From: Corbicula japonica
Lineage: Eukaryota; Mollusca; Bivalvia; Venerida; Cyrenidae
Assembly (NCBI GenBank): GCA_038501625.1
Contig: JAZAYU010000012.1
Location: 4,340,001-4,404,000, forward strand
Direction of reading: 5' to 3'
Length of the DNA: 64,000 bases
Shown: piece by piece, positions 44,880 through 56,340 of the stretch
Position numbering within the stretch: position 1 is the stretch's first letter
Layout: every line of letters begins with the position of its first letter
The notes under the pieces: model-generated
Seen by the model: only the letters and a program-made list of their open reading frames with translations
What the model was told of the DNA's origin: nothing
The model's database searches: none
Translations under genes and position numbers: made by a program

Positions 44880-45350
44880 CATTCCTGATAATGATGATAC
44901 AAGAGTTTTTGGTAACATCGATTATTCTGATTATTGATCTATATAAGTTTGATCAGCATCTGTTAAGCACCTAAAATAATTATGGACATTTGAAAAATAA
45001 ACAATTTACAAGTGTGCAGAATGTCGAAAATTTAAGTCAATAATCATTTGACAGATTTGATGAAATAACAGTACTGAAAATGTTTTTGTTAACACTAGTT
45101 ATCTTGGACATACCAAAGTTTCATCAAAATCTGTTCAACACTAAATATGGCCAAATGACCTTGACCTTTGAAAGATGTGCAATAAAAAAAAAATCTTTCA
45201 AAGGATTTGATAAAAAAATATCATTAAAGCTGTTTTAGTACAACATGTTATAAAGGTTCTTGAGCTTTACACAATTTTGATAAAAATCTGCCAACACACT
45301 TAAAATAATGATGGCAAAAATGACCTTGACCTTGGAAGTACAGATTTAGA
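44880..45350 (+). repeat. Degenerate tandem-unit repeat
   Basis: Three diverged units of about 170 bp share GATTTGAT(G/A)AAA, ATCATTC or ACATT phrases, ATCTG(T/C)(T/C)AA.ACACT and ATGACCTTGACCTT(T/G)G. It belongs to the general class of 'TGACCTTGACC' arrays seen elsewhere in the window. Confidence 0.5.
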
Positions 45351-45484
45351 TATATTTTTATATGACATTAATACACATATCTGACCAATACCTGTAATCA
45401 TGACCCTGACTTCTGCTCTGGATTTTTGCAAATAACAGAATCCTAAGCATTGATTCTTGCTCTGGATTCTTACAAATGTCCCGC

Positions 45485-45726
45485 TTAACCCTTTCCTCCA
45501 TAGATACCCATTTTTATGCATGTGCGACCAGTGTAGATCCAGATCAGCCGGCACATCCATGCGTCTGATCAGGATCTGCACTGGTCGCATTTTGGTCAGA
45601 TATAACCTAATGAATCAAAATGTTAACAGTTTAGATCCAGATCAGATGGCACAGATGTGCCGGCTGATCTGGATCTACACGCTGTTCGCCACGCAATGAA
45701 GGTGTATCTATGGAGGAAAGAGTTAA
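45485..45726 (-). mobile_element. Two-hairpin TTAA MITE, full length
   Basis: TTAACCCTTTCCTCCATAGA to GGAGGAAAGAGTTAA. Confidence 0.85.
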
Positions 45727-46121
45727 CCATTATCACTCTTAAGTCCTTGCAGAAAACTAAAATATCTCTACAAATGACAACCCTCAAATGAATCCAACCA
45801 GCGAAATTGCCCACTGTCTACAAACATCATAATATTGTATAAACTTGGAAATATTTATGTGTTATTAGAGCACAGTATGCAATCAGTCTGATGAAAACTG
45901 TTACTGCCGGACAGACTCTTCAATCTCTAGAACAGTTTATGATTGCTGGTAAAAGCTCCAACAACTAGGAACTGTTTTGGACATTTCCAATCTAAGAAAC
46001 CAGTAAACGATACCATACTGATCCTGTTTAGCGTACCCATGGGGATTACACAATGAAAAACTGACACACTTACCAAAGTCTCTAAATTACAAAATTCCTG
46101 TAGACTGTATCACCTTGACCT
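45727..46121. other. Unassigned SGK3 intronic spacer
   Basis: No gene or repeat recognised. Confidence 0.4.
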
Positions 46122-46363
46122 ATAACCCTTTCCTCCATGAATACGCGTTTTTACGCATGTGCAAGCAGTTTAGATCCAGATCAGCCGGCACATCTGTGCT
46201 GTCTGATCAGGATCAGCACTGGTCAAATTTTGGTCAGACACAACCTAATGAATCAAAACGCAAACAGTGCAGATCGTGATTAGGTGGCACAGATGTGCTG
46301 GCTGATCTGGATCAACACTGTTCGCCCATGCAATAAAGGTGTATCTATGGAGGAAAGGGTTAA
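46122..46363 (-). mobile_element. Two-hairpin TTAA MITE, full length
   Basis: Left ATAACCCTTTCCTCCATGAA (TTAA mutated to ATAA), right GGAGGAAAGGGTTAA. Its neighbour at 46528 is inverted relative to it. Confidence 0.85.
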
Positions 46364-46527
46364 GTAAGCACTTTATTAATTTTCGGAAGCAAATGTAAAC
46401 AAATGGACACATTTTGATCTGCAATGCAATCTGCTAACATCAGCTAGCCTTTCTGTACTATAAAAAGGCTTGGTTGTGTTCGAAGACTTCACAATCTTAA
46501 AAATTATGACCCATGCCGTTTCTACAC

Positions 46528-46769
46528 TTAACCCTTTCCTCCATACATACACCTTGATGCCGTGGGCAAACAGTGTAGATCCAGATCAGCCGGCACATCC
46601 GTGCCGTCTGATCAGGATCTGCACTGTTCGCTTTTTGATTTATTAGGGTATTTCTGACCCAAAAGTGAACAGTGAAGATTCTGATCAGATGGTACGGATG
46701 AGCCAGCTGATCTGGATCTACAATGGTAGCACATGCGTAAAAACACATATTTATGGAGGAAAGAGTTAA
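46528..46769 (+). mobile_element. Two-hairpin TTAA MITE, full length
   Basis: TTAACCCTTTCCTCCATACA to GGAGGAAAGAGTTAA. It faces the copy at 46122-46363, 164 bp away. Confidence 0.85.
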
Positions 46770-47463
46770 ATAAATAGTGCGGGTATAAATAAATATTTCA
46801 ATGGTTTTTACTGTCACTCCCCTGAGAAACAAAATATAATTTTATGGATATTGTATTATATTTTTCAAGCCCACTGTGGAAAAAATCAAGACAACTACTC
46901 TGCAATTTAATAGTTTTCCGGGCATGTTGGAAAGCACGAGAACATCCTTTATACATCCAAGAACCGAATCCGTAAATTGGATTCTGGAATTGTTGTAAAT
47001 AAAAATAAAACCATTGGAGTTGTAAATGAAAATTACAGTCAAGCACTAGAATACCGGTAATTTCCGAGTATTTAAAAAAAATATTTATACACAATTTCTA
47101 TGATTGTAAAACTTTTGTATCATTTAAAACATTGTTGGTTGGTGAATTTTTATGGTTAAACAGGACAATAACCCATGGCAGTCTTAAGTGAGGGCACTCT
47201 TATAAGGAACAATACAGCATGTCTCATGTAAAATACAGACCTCTGTCTAGCCTGCAAAATATCCTGCTCCATCAAGCTACAAAGTGCTTCTACAAAATTA
47301 ATGAATTGCTCAGCAAAATGCAAGGAATTCTATTAAATAATCTCCTAAGCCAGTGATCTTTTTAGTTGAACTTGCCATTTTCAGGATTTTAGTCATGTCG
47401 CAGGTTATTTCTGTACAATATGATTCAGTTGCAAAGATGTGAAGATCATTCCGTCTTACTACA
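46770..47463. other. Unassigned SGK3 intronic region
   Basis: Overlapping open frames of 66-98 codons on the minus strand (46798-47094) lack convincing splice context or a recognised motif. I do not call them. Confidence 0.4.
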
Positions 47464-47696
47464 TTAACCCTTTCCTCCATAAATACACGTTTTTACGCAT
47501 GTGCGACGAGTGTAGATCCAGATCAGCCGGCACATCTGATCAGAATCTGCACTAGTCGCATTTTGGTCAGAAATAACATAATGAATCAAAAAGCGAAGAG
47601 TTTAGATCCTGATCAGATGGCATGGATGTGCCAGCCTATCTGGATCTAAACTGTTCGCCAACGAAATAAAGGTGTATCTATGGAGGAAAGGGTTAA
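47464..47696 (-). mobile_element. Two-hairpin TTAA MITE, slightly shortened
   Basis: TTAACCCTTTCCTCCATAAA to GGAGGAAAGGGTTAA. The first hairpin has lost about 8 bp at its loop. Confidence 0.85.
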
Positions 47697-48103
47697 CTTG
47701 AACCTAAGTGAGGTCATTTATACACTTTCAAGGAGTAAATTTAATGTTCACATATTTTGCAAGATCATGGTATGTATTATTTCCAATCTGGCTGTTGTTT
47801 CCCATTTTCCCGACTTAAATGACGTCAAAACATTGATGTGTTTAAAGGGCATTTTCAGTCCGGATAAGTAATAAATTCCTGAATCGTTTTGTGAACCCTA
47901 CGACCAAGTATGACCTTTTGGAAAAACAATTAATAAAATTTCTATATGATTTTAATATATTACATATATTGTATGTGTTTTTGTGTAACAACTTAAATAA
48001 TATATGTTTTTAAATTGAAATGTACCAAATAGCACTCATCTGATTATGCCTATTTCATTTATTTATAAATTTATAACTGCCCAACAAGCACTTCCCTTAC
48101 ATT

Positions 48104-48343
48104 TTAACCCTTTCCTGTACAGACACACCTTTATTGCTAGGGGGAACAGTTTAGAGCCAGATCAGCCGGCACATCTGTGCCGTCTGATCAGGATCTAAAC
48201 TGTTCGCTTTTTGATTCATTAGGTTATTTCTGACCCAAATGCGACCAGTGCAGATCCTGATCAGATGGCACGGATGTGCTGGCTGATCTGGATTTACACT
48301 GGTCGCAGACGCGTAAAAATGCGTATATATCCAGGAAAGGGAT
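48104..48343 (+). mobile_element. Two-hairpin MITE, right TTAA eroded
   Basis: Left TTAACCCTTTCCTGTACAGA. The right terminus reads ATATATCCAGGAAAGGGATA, with the inverted end mutated. Confidence 0.83.
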
Positions 48344-48637
48344 ACACAAGAAGTTTCAGTTTGGAACTATTGAGACACTTAAAAACCATTTAATTTTAAA
48401 GGGAAGAATTCATAGAGCTGTTAATTACATTTTTCGACAGCCATAAAGTCGTGCAGTTCTATTGTTTTTACATTGTTACATGTTACAACATAGTAACTTG
48501 TTACATGGCTTAATTTTGTTGGGATTTGATTCATCTGAATTCATGCACTTGCTGCATGCCTAATATATATGCAAAAATGTAACAGTTGCAAACTAAAGAA
48601 GTACTAATGTTTGAAAATATTTCCACAGTAATTAAAT

Positions 48638-48830
48638 TTTTCACATGATATGATTTGGGATACCTCACAGAAATCGGTGTCCTTGGAAAATCAATGTTGT
48701 TCTTTGAAATGACATGATGGAGCTGAGCTAGTCTCAATAATTCGACTGCAAGCACAGACCCATTATCATACTGACTTTTAACAGATGTCTGTCCTTTACG
48801 TCTCAAGCAGTTACGATCAAAACTATGGTA
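48638..48830 (-). other. Candidate exon, function unknown
   Basis: The frame reads ...RNCLRRKGQTSVKSQYD, then NGSVLAVELLRLAQLHHVIS and ends near RTPISVR. A plausible donor (GTGAG/GTATCC) lies at about 48659, and a possible acceptor (TTTCTACCATAG) near 48825. The composition looks protein-like, with an amphipathic helix region, but I do not recognise the family. It would lie inside the SGK3 intron on the same strand, so it could be an alternative exon, a nested gene or chance. The exact limits are uncertain. Confidence 0.3.
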
Positions 48831-48921
48831 GAAATTGACCCGATTTAAATTCTGTTATTTATCGATAAACGTGACGCGTGAATCAGGTAAACTTTAAGCG
48901 CTAAAATCGAAATTTGTTGAC

Positions 48922-49015
48922 ATGGGTGGAGGTTTAAAAGAGTTTTGCATAAAAAACGAAACCGTTATTTATAAAGGATTACATATATTGATTCTACTTG
49001 CATGTGGCTTTTCAG
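48922..49015 (+). other. Candidate first coding exon, function unknown
   Basis: ATG, then 31 codons (MGGGLKEFCIKNETVIYKG followed by the hydrophobic LHILILLACGFS) and an excellent donor (TTTTCAG/GTATGT). A signal peptide or first membrane segment is possible. It starts about 90 bp from the minus-strand candidate exon, like a divergent gene pair. No downstream exon was identified, so it may be chance. Confidence 0.3.
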
Positions 49016-49384
49016 GTATGTAAATTTTTTAAAGATACATATGGTTTAAGATGCTTTATGGAGCCGCCAAAGTTGCGATTCAAATTCCGATCGGCGGCAT
49101 ATAGAAATAGAAGAAAAAATTTCCCGTTGATTTGAATAGTAACTGGGTTGTGCGCGAAGGACGATCATCATATATATAGAAAAGTCATTGTTGCGCACAA
49201 ATAGGTGTGCTAGGAGCTGAGCATACAACATTGCTTATGCATTTCATGGTAAATTATCATTATACGGTCAAAATGTGTATCAACATCACCTATTAGTTAT
49301 GAAGAGAAAATTGGTAATTGTAAGTTCTTTCAAAATATATATTTCGTGTTCAAAGAAGTTGCGTTTCTAATTTCTTTAAGTATA

Positions 49385-49632
49385 TTAACCCTTTCCTTCA
49401 CAGACACACCTGTATTGTGTGGGCAAACAGTGTAGATCCAGATCAGCCGTCACATCTATGTCATTTGATCAGGATCTCCACTGTTCGCTTTTTGATTCAA
49501 TATTAGGTTAATTCTGACCAAAAACCAACCAGTGCAGATCCTGATCAGACAGCACAGATGTCCCGGTAGATCTGGATATATACTCATGTCACACATCCGT
49601 AAAAATGCATATATATGAAGGAAAAGGGTTAA
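49385..49632 (+). mobile_element. Two-hairpin TTAA MITE, full length
   Basis: TTAACCCTTTCCTTCACAGA to GAAGGAAAAGGGTTAA. Confidence 0.83.
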
Positions 49633-49787
49633 CAACTACAGTGTCAAAATATACTCGGAACTCCTTTCCCTGTGACATGACATGTTTATTACATCTGACA
49701 AATGATCAAAATTCTACAATATTTTGTACTATTATCTGGTTCATTGTACAGAAAACTGCTATTGTAGGTTTCTTTACTCGACATATT

Positions 49788-49995
49788 AGGGTTTTATTGC
49801 ATGGGCGATCAGATCAGCTGGCACATCCATGATGTCAGGAAGACACTACACTGTTTATTTTTAGATTTATTAGTTTATTTCTGACCAAGATGCGACCAGG
49901 GTAGATCCAGATCAGCCAGTACAGATATGCTGGCAGATCGGGACCTACACTGGTCATGCAAACAATAAAACTTGCATATATCCAGGAAATGGCTA
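49788..49995 (+). mobile_element. Old two-hairpin MITE copy
   Basis: Both hairpins and the TTTATTTCTGACCAAGATGC link are recognisable, but the termini are lost and the first hairpin arms are eroded. Confidence 0.65.
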
Positions 49996-50048
49996 CACAG
50001 TTTAGTTTGTATCTTGTATCGTGATTAAGCTGCTTTCAAAAGAACCTT

Positions 50049-50167
50049 AACCCTTTCCTCCATTTTTACACATGTGCGACCAGTATAGATCCAGATCAGC
50101 CAGCACATCCATGCCATCTGATCAGGATCTGCACGGGTCGCATTTTGGTCAGAAATAACCAAATGAA
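50049..50167 (-). mobile_element. Two-hairpin MITE, left half of a split copy
   Basis: TTAACCCTTTCCTCC, first hairpin and the link CAGAAATAACCAAATGAAT. It is interrupted there by the 50168-51197 element and continues at 51198. Confidence 0.82.
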
Positions 50168-51197
50168 TAAACAAGAGGGCCATAATGGCCCTAAATCGCT
50201 CACCTGAGTACAAAAGTTCTCTCAGTTTTTAATTGAGAATGGAAAGGTTCACAATGGTGGATGTAAAGTCATTGAAATTGTATCATTGTTAGGTGAAATT
50301 AAGAAAATACAATATAAGTTAACAGGAACTTTATTCTGTGCTTTAGTTTCAGAGATTATTTATGTTTTCCTATATAAATCAATGTAAACTAAGAGAACCC
50401 AGGGGACATAATTTGAACAAACTTGGTAGATATCCACTAGACAATGCTACATACCAAATAACTAAGCTTAAGGCATAAAGGTTTCCAGTAAGAACATTTT
50501 TAAAAATTGCCTTTTTCACATATTAAGGGTCCCCGGGGCGGGGACAATTTTGACCCCAGGGCCAACTTTTAAACAAAGTTGATAAAGGGTCTCTACACAA
50601 TACTCAGCACCAAATATCTAAGATCTAGTCCTATTAGTTTCGGAAAAAATGATTTTTCATGTTTTTCCTATATAACTATATGTAAACCAAGAGAACCCTA
50701 GGGCATGGCCGATTTTGGCCCAGGGGAAATAATTTGAACAAATTTAGTAGACATCCATTAAAGGCTACATACCAAATATCTAAGCTGTACGCATTGTTGT
50801 TTGTGAGAAGAAGATTTTTAAAGATTTCCTATATAAGTCTATGTAAAATGAAGTGACCCCTGGGGCGGGGCCAATTTTGACCCCAGGGAAATAATTTGAA
50901 CAATCTTTGTAGAGTTCCACTAGAGGGTGCTATATGCCAAATATCTAAGCTCTAGGCCTTGTGGTTTCAGACAAGATTTTTAAAGTTTTTCCTTTAGGTT
51001 GCCATGGCAACCAGAGTTCTGCATGGAATTGATTTCACTGAACAACTTTGGAAGAGCTTCATGCAAGGAACATCGAAGGCAAGTTTCATCAACTTTGGCC
51101 CAAGGGTTTAAGAGGAGATGTTGTTTAAAGCAAACGTTGACGCACAACAGACACAGGGCGATCCTAAAAGCTCACCATGAGCACAGGTGAGCTAAAA
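50168..51197. mobile_element. 1-kb element inserted in a MITE
   Basis: Left end AACAAGAGGGCCATAATGGC then CCTAAATCGCTCACCTGAG; right end GAGCACAGGTGAGCTAA. The terminal CTCACCTG/CAGGTGAG is inverted. The inside has about four units of about 165 bp (CCTATATAA.TC.ATGTAAA, GAGAACCC, GGGGCGGGG.CAATTTTGAC, CCAAATATCTAAGC). The two halves of one two-hairpin MITE flank it directly. No coding frame of interest. Confidence 0.8.
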
Positions 51198-51285
51198 AAG
51201 CAAAAAGTTTAGATCCTGATCAGATGGCACAGATGTTCCAGCTGATCTGGATCTAAACTGTTCAGCCACACAATAAAGGTATACT
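51198..51285 (-). mobile_element. Two-hairpin MITE, right half of the split copy
   Basis: Resumes at GCAAAAAGTTTAGATCCTGA with the second hairpin and ACAATAAAGGTA. The family terminus is replaced by the Tigger-type MITE beginning near 51286. Confidence 0.8.
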
Positions 51286-51478
51286 GTTAAACCTGCCTAA
51301 GCAGCCACTTGCGAATAGCAACCACCTGTCTTAAACAGCCAGTTTAAATATGTCCTAAACTGACATTTTGTTCTCATTTTAACCTGTTTCTAACAGCCAC
51401 TTGTGTAGAGCATCCACTTTTTGTCACTCCCTTGGATGGCTGCTAAGGACAGGGTTAATTTCATACAATACAGTGTAC
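51286..51478. mobile_element. Tigger-type MITE of about 190 bp
   Basis: The left TACTGTTAAACCTGCCTAAG then CAGCCACTTG matches, inverted, GGCTGCTAAGGACAGGGTTAA near the right end; TACAGTGTA closes it. An internal AACAGCCA(G/C)TT motif recurs. It may share a broad family with 38513-38701. Confidence 0.55.
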
Positions 51479-51608
51479 GTCAATAGCTTAACTTCTTTAA
51501 ATGTCAAGACCTCCAACAAATTTGAAATATGTAATCAAAAGGAAAAATGCTCCTACTTCAGTAGTACGATGATAGGTGATGCATGTAATGTAAAATCAGT
51601 ACACCTAC

Positions 51609-51695
51609 CACATATTTTTTCTCGTTCTCCCAGGTCTGTGTGTCGGAGATAGACACACAATGTATGGAGTCCTTCTTCTTCTTGTCTTCACTCAT
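51609..51695 (-). CDS. SGK3: SGK3-like kinase, first coding exon
   Basis: Encodes the 29-residue N-terminus: MSEDKKKKDSIHCVSIS, then DTQTWENEKKYV. Vertebrate SGK3 likewise has a short acidic and lysine-rich lead with an SVSI-like phrase just before the PX domain. The ATG is the first in frame and lies near the exon start. The donor GTG/GTAGGT is phase 0 and joins directly to VYKVVV of the exon at 43904-43987, leaving an intron of about 7.6 kb filled with MITEs. Upstream on the minus strand, CTTGACAG just before the ATG may be an acceptor, which would make this exon 2 with a non-coding exon 1 further right. Identity rests on this phase-matched pair; the kinase domain is not visible here. Confidence 0.75.
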
Positions 51696-52055
51696 TCTGT
51701 CAAGTTTTACAGCAACATAACATGTGCACCAAAATTTTAAAGTAAACGTCTATACCTAAAAAAGCAAACAATTTGAATAAAAATTTGTTCAAATTTATTA
51801 TCCTCGAAAAGTGAACATTTACTTTCAGTAATGTGCTTTTGGTTGATTCACATGAATTGTAAAATAATTAAACCTAGACCAGTCTCCAATCTCCAACAGC
51901 TGATTGAAATCGAGTCTAGTCTCCAAACTGACCAATCATTAGGCAGAGTTCAGGGACTGGTAGTCAATCTCAGATTTTATATGAGCTTTAGCCATGTTTA
52001 TTGGGTTTCATATTAGACACATTCAATCTAGAAATTTCATTTTAAATCCACTATC

Positions 52056-52328
52056 AACAAGAGATGTTTATAAAACATGCATGCACCCCGAATGCAAACT
52101 GAATAGTTATCTGCTCTTATTGAATTATAGGTCACTGTGACCTTGACCTAGTGACCTCAAAGTCCATGAAAGTGTGATCCTGGATTCCAGGAATGTGTGG
52201 TGACAAGCCTCCCTGCAAAATCTGAGGACTGTATGCCCAATAGTTGTCTAGTTAGTTATTGATCGGAAGGACTGACAGACCAACAGACAGATGGACAGAC
52301 CAACAAACATGAAGGTGGGCATAATTAA
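52056..52328. mobile_element. Short bivalve-type element
   Basis: Starts ACAAGAGATGTTTATAAAAC then ATGCATGCACCCCGAATG. It contains TCACTGTGACCTTGACCTAG and a run of GACAGACC/AACAGACAGATGG repeats, and ends AAGGTGGGCATAATTAAA. The architecture is that of the larger tandem-unit elements but with one unit. The boundary assignment is approximate. Confidence 0.55.
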
Positions 52329-52359
52329 ACCAAGTTACAGCTCCAACACCTATCTTGGT

Positions 52360-52501
52360 CCCAAGGTTATAAAGCTGAGCATGGAAACCAGTCTCAAATC
52401 TCAAGCATCTGATTGGCTGAAATGGCGACCGGTCGCCATTTCAGCCAATCAGATGCTTGAGATTTGAGACTGGTTTCCATGCTCAGTTTTATAACCTTGG
52501 G
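52360..52501. repeat. 142-bp near-perfect palindrome
   Basis: Two 71-bp arms with no loop, centred on GCGACC/GGTCGC at 52430/52431. I count one mismatch (AGCTTT against AGTTTT near the outer end). The arms begin CCCAAGGTTATAAA. A deleted relative lies at 13311-13364, so this is a foldback element family. Such a palindrome can extrude a cruciform and is also prone to assembly or cloning artefacts. Confidence 0.9.
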
Positions 52502-52849
52502 CACGAGTCATGTTTCTTATTCAACAAAACATAAATTTTATTGGCAAATTTGTAACAGTCATTGAAACATACATTTTTTCTCAAAATAGAAGGATCATAA
52601 TCTTCCAGCTAATTGTTAAATCACTTATTGTAAAAATCTTGGTCTGCTTCTTCTATTGTTTTTTAGCTTAAAAGCATAATAAAGCATTGTAATATACATG
52701 TAAGTGTTCAATTGTTCTGACAGTTAACCAAGAAATAAACTAATTGATAAGCAATATGCCTTAACATGGCTATCACTGTATTGTAGCATCAAAGGGAGAT
52801 AACTGTGTTTCAAAGAATACATTGTTTAGTCAACGGACATCAGAGTTAA

Positions 52850-55800
52850 GGGTACTGGGTTTGGTGCAATCTGTTTGATAAAAACACTGACAATGCCAAG
52901 TCTGGTACAATCTGTTCAATGAAAACACTGACAATGCCAAGTCTGGTACAATCTGTTCAATGAAAACACTGACCAGGCCAAGTCGGGTACAATATGTTCG
53001 ATAAAAACAATGACAATGCCAAGTCTGGTACAATCTGTTCAATGAAATCACTGACAATGCCAAGTCTGGTACAATCTGTTCAATGAAATCACTGACAATG
53101 CCAAGTCTGGTACAATCTGTTCAATGAAATCACTGACAATGCCAAGTCTGGTACGATCTGTTCAATGAAAACACTGACAATGCCAGGTCTAGTACAATCT
53201 GTTCAATGAAATCACTGACAATGCCAAGTCTGGTACAATCTGTTCAATGAAGTCACTGACAATGCCAAGTCTGGTACAATCTGTTCGATAAAAACACTGA
53301 CAATGCCAAGTCTGATACAATCTGTTCAATGAAATCACTGACAATGCCAAGTCTGGTACAATCTTTTCAAGGAAAACACTGACAATGCCAAGTCTGGTAC
53401 AATATGTTCGATAAAAACACTGACAATGCCAAGTCTGGTACAATCTGTTCAATGAAATCACTGACAATGCCAAGTCTGGTACAATATGTTCAATGAAAAC
53501 ACTGACAATGCCAAGCCTGGTACAATCTGTTCAATGAAAACACTGACAATGCCAAGTCTGGTACAATCTGTTCAATGAAATCACTGACAATGCCAAGTCC
53601 GGTACAATCTGTTTGATAAAAACACTGACAATGCCAAGTCTGGTACAATATGTTCAATGAAATCACTGACAATGCCATGTCTGGTACACTCTGTTCAATG
53701 AAAACACGGACAATGCCAAGTCTGGTACAATATGTTCAATAAAAACACTGACAATGCCAAGTCTGGTACAATCTGTTCAATAAAAACACTGACAATGCCA
53801 AGTCTGGTACAATATGTTCAATGAAAACACTGACAATGCCAAGTCTGGTACAATCTGTTCAATGAAAACACTGACAATGCCAAGTCTGGTACAATATGTT
53901 CAATAAAAACACTGACAATGTCAAGTCTGGTACAATATGTTCAATGAAAACACTGAAAATGATAAGTCTGGTACAATCTGTTCAATGAAAACACTGACAA
54001 GGCCAGGTCTGGTACAATATGTTCAATGAAAACACTGACAATGCCAAGTCTGGTACAATCTGTTCATTGAAAACACTGACAAGGCCAGGCCTGGTACAAT
54101 ATGTTCAATGAAAACACTGTCAATGCCAGGCCTGGTACAATCTGTTCAATGAAAACACTGACAAGGCCAGGTCTGGTACAATCTGTTTGATAAAAACACT
54201 GACAATGCCAAGTCTGGTACAATATGTTCAATGAAATCGCTGACAATGCCAAGTCTGGTACACTCTGTTCAATGAAAACACGGACAATGCCAAGTCTGGT
54301 ACAATCTGTTCAATGAAAACACTGACAAGGCCAGGTCTGGTACAATATGTTCAATGAAAACACTGACAATGCCAAGTCTGGTACAATCTGTTCATTGAAA
54401 ACACTGACAAGGCCAGGCCTGGTACAATATGTTCAATGAAAACACTGTCAATGCCAGGCCTGGTACAATCTGTTCAATGAAAACACTGACAAGGCCAGGT
54501 CTGGTACAATCTGTTTGATAAAAACACTGACAATGCCAAGTCTGGTACAATATGTTCAATGAAATCGCTGACAATGCCAAGTCTGGTACACTCTGTTCAA
54601 TGAAAACACGGACAATGCCAAGTCTGGTACAATATGTTCAATAAAAACACTGACAATGCCAAGTCTGGTACAATCTGTTCAATGAAAACACTGACAATGC
54701 CAAGTCTGGTACAATCTGTTCAATGAAAACACTGACAATGCCAAGTCTGGTACAATATGTTCGATAAAAACACTGACAATGTCAAGTCTGGTACAATATG
54801 TTCAATGAAAACACTGACAATGCCAAGTCTGGTACAATCTGTTCAATGAAAACACTGACAATGCCAAGTCTGGTACAATCTGTTCAATGAAAACACTGAC
54901 AAGGCCAGGTCTGGTACAATCTGTTCAATGAAAACACTGACAATGCCAAGTCTGGTACAATCTGTTAATTGAAAACACTGACAAGGCAAGGCCTGGAAAA
55001 AATATGTTCAATGAAAACACTGTCAATGCCAGGCCTGGTACAATCTGTTCAATGAAAACACTGACAAGGCCAGGTCTAGTACAATCTGTTTGAAAAAAAA
55101 CACTGACAATGCCAAGTCTGGTACAATATGTTCAATGAAATCACTGACAATGCCAAGTCTGGTACACTCTGTTCAATGAAAACACGGACAATGCCAAGTC
55201 TGGTACAATATGTTCAATAAAAACACTGACAATGCCAAGTCTGGTATAATCTGTTCAATAAAAACACTGACAATGCCAAGTCTGGTACAATATGTTCAAT
55301 GAAAACACTGACAATGCCAAGTCTGGTACAATCTGTTCAATGAAAACACTCACAATGCCAAGTCTGAAACAATATGTTTGATAAAAACACTGACAATGTC
55401 AAGTCTGGTACAATATGTTCAATGAAAACACTGACAATGCCAAGTCTGGTTCAATCTGTTCAATGAAAACACTGACAATGCCAAGTCTGGTACAATCTGT
55501 TCAATGAAAACACTGACAAGGCCAGGTCTGGTACAATCTGTTCAATGAAAACACTGACAATGCCAAGTCTGGTACAATCTGTTCATTGAAAACACTGACA
55601 AGGCAAGGCCTGGTAAAATATGTTCAATGAAAACACTGTCAATGCCAGGCCTGGTACAATCTGTTCAATGAAAACACTGACAAGGCCAGGTCTGGTACAA
55701 TCTGTTCAATGAAAACACTGACAAGGCCAGGCCTGGTACAATCTGTTCAATGAAAACACTGACAAGGCCAGGTCTGGTACAATCTGTTCAATGAAAACAC

Positions 55801-56340
55801 TGACAATGCCAAGTCTGATACAATCTGTTCGATAAAAACCTTGACAATGCTAAGTCTGGTACAGTCTGTTCAATGAAAACACTGACAATGCCAAGTCTGG
55901 TACAATCTGTTCCATAAAAACACTGACAATGCCAAGTCTGGTACCATATGTTCAATGAAAACACTGACAAAGCCAGGTCTGGTACAATCTGTTCCATGAG
56001 AACACTGACAAGGCCAGGTCTGGTACAATCTGTTCAATGAGAACACTGTCAGTGCCAGGCCTGGTACAATCTGTTCCATGAGAACACTGACAAGGCCAGG
56101 TATGGTACAATATGTTCAATGAAAACACTGTCAAGGCCAGATCTGGTACAATCTGTACAATGAAAGCACTCACAAGACCAGGTCTGGTACAATCTGTTCA
56201 ATGAAAACATTGACAAGGCCATTTCAGGTACAATCAGTTCAACAAAACACTGACAAGGCCATTTCTGGTACAATCAGTTCAATGAAAACACTAACAAGGC
56301 TAAACCTGGTACAATCTGTTAAATGAAAACACTAAAAAGG
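52850..56340. repeat. 41-bp minisatellite, about 85 units
   Basis: Units contain GCCAAGTCTGGTACAATCTG then TTCAATGAAAACACTGACAAT. Variants (AAGGCCAGG.CTGG, AATATG, GATAAAAACA, AAATCACTG) are arranged in longer blocks. A 328-bp segment (8 units) is repeated at about 54000-54330 and 54330-54660. Since 41 is not a multiple of three, frames are short (62-94 codons, minus strand) and are artefacts. Confidence 0.93.

Noticed and set aside
46497..46832. Peptides containing DPDQ and LIWIY phrases (also at 7421, 19942, 45457, 62134)
   Set aside because: These are read through the two-hairpin MITE copies. The same peptide appears wherever the element lies, in either orientation.
46798..47094. 98-codon minus frame that looks moderately protein-like
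   Set aside because: No recognised motif, overlapping alternative frames, and no convincing splice sites at its edges.
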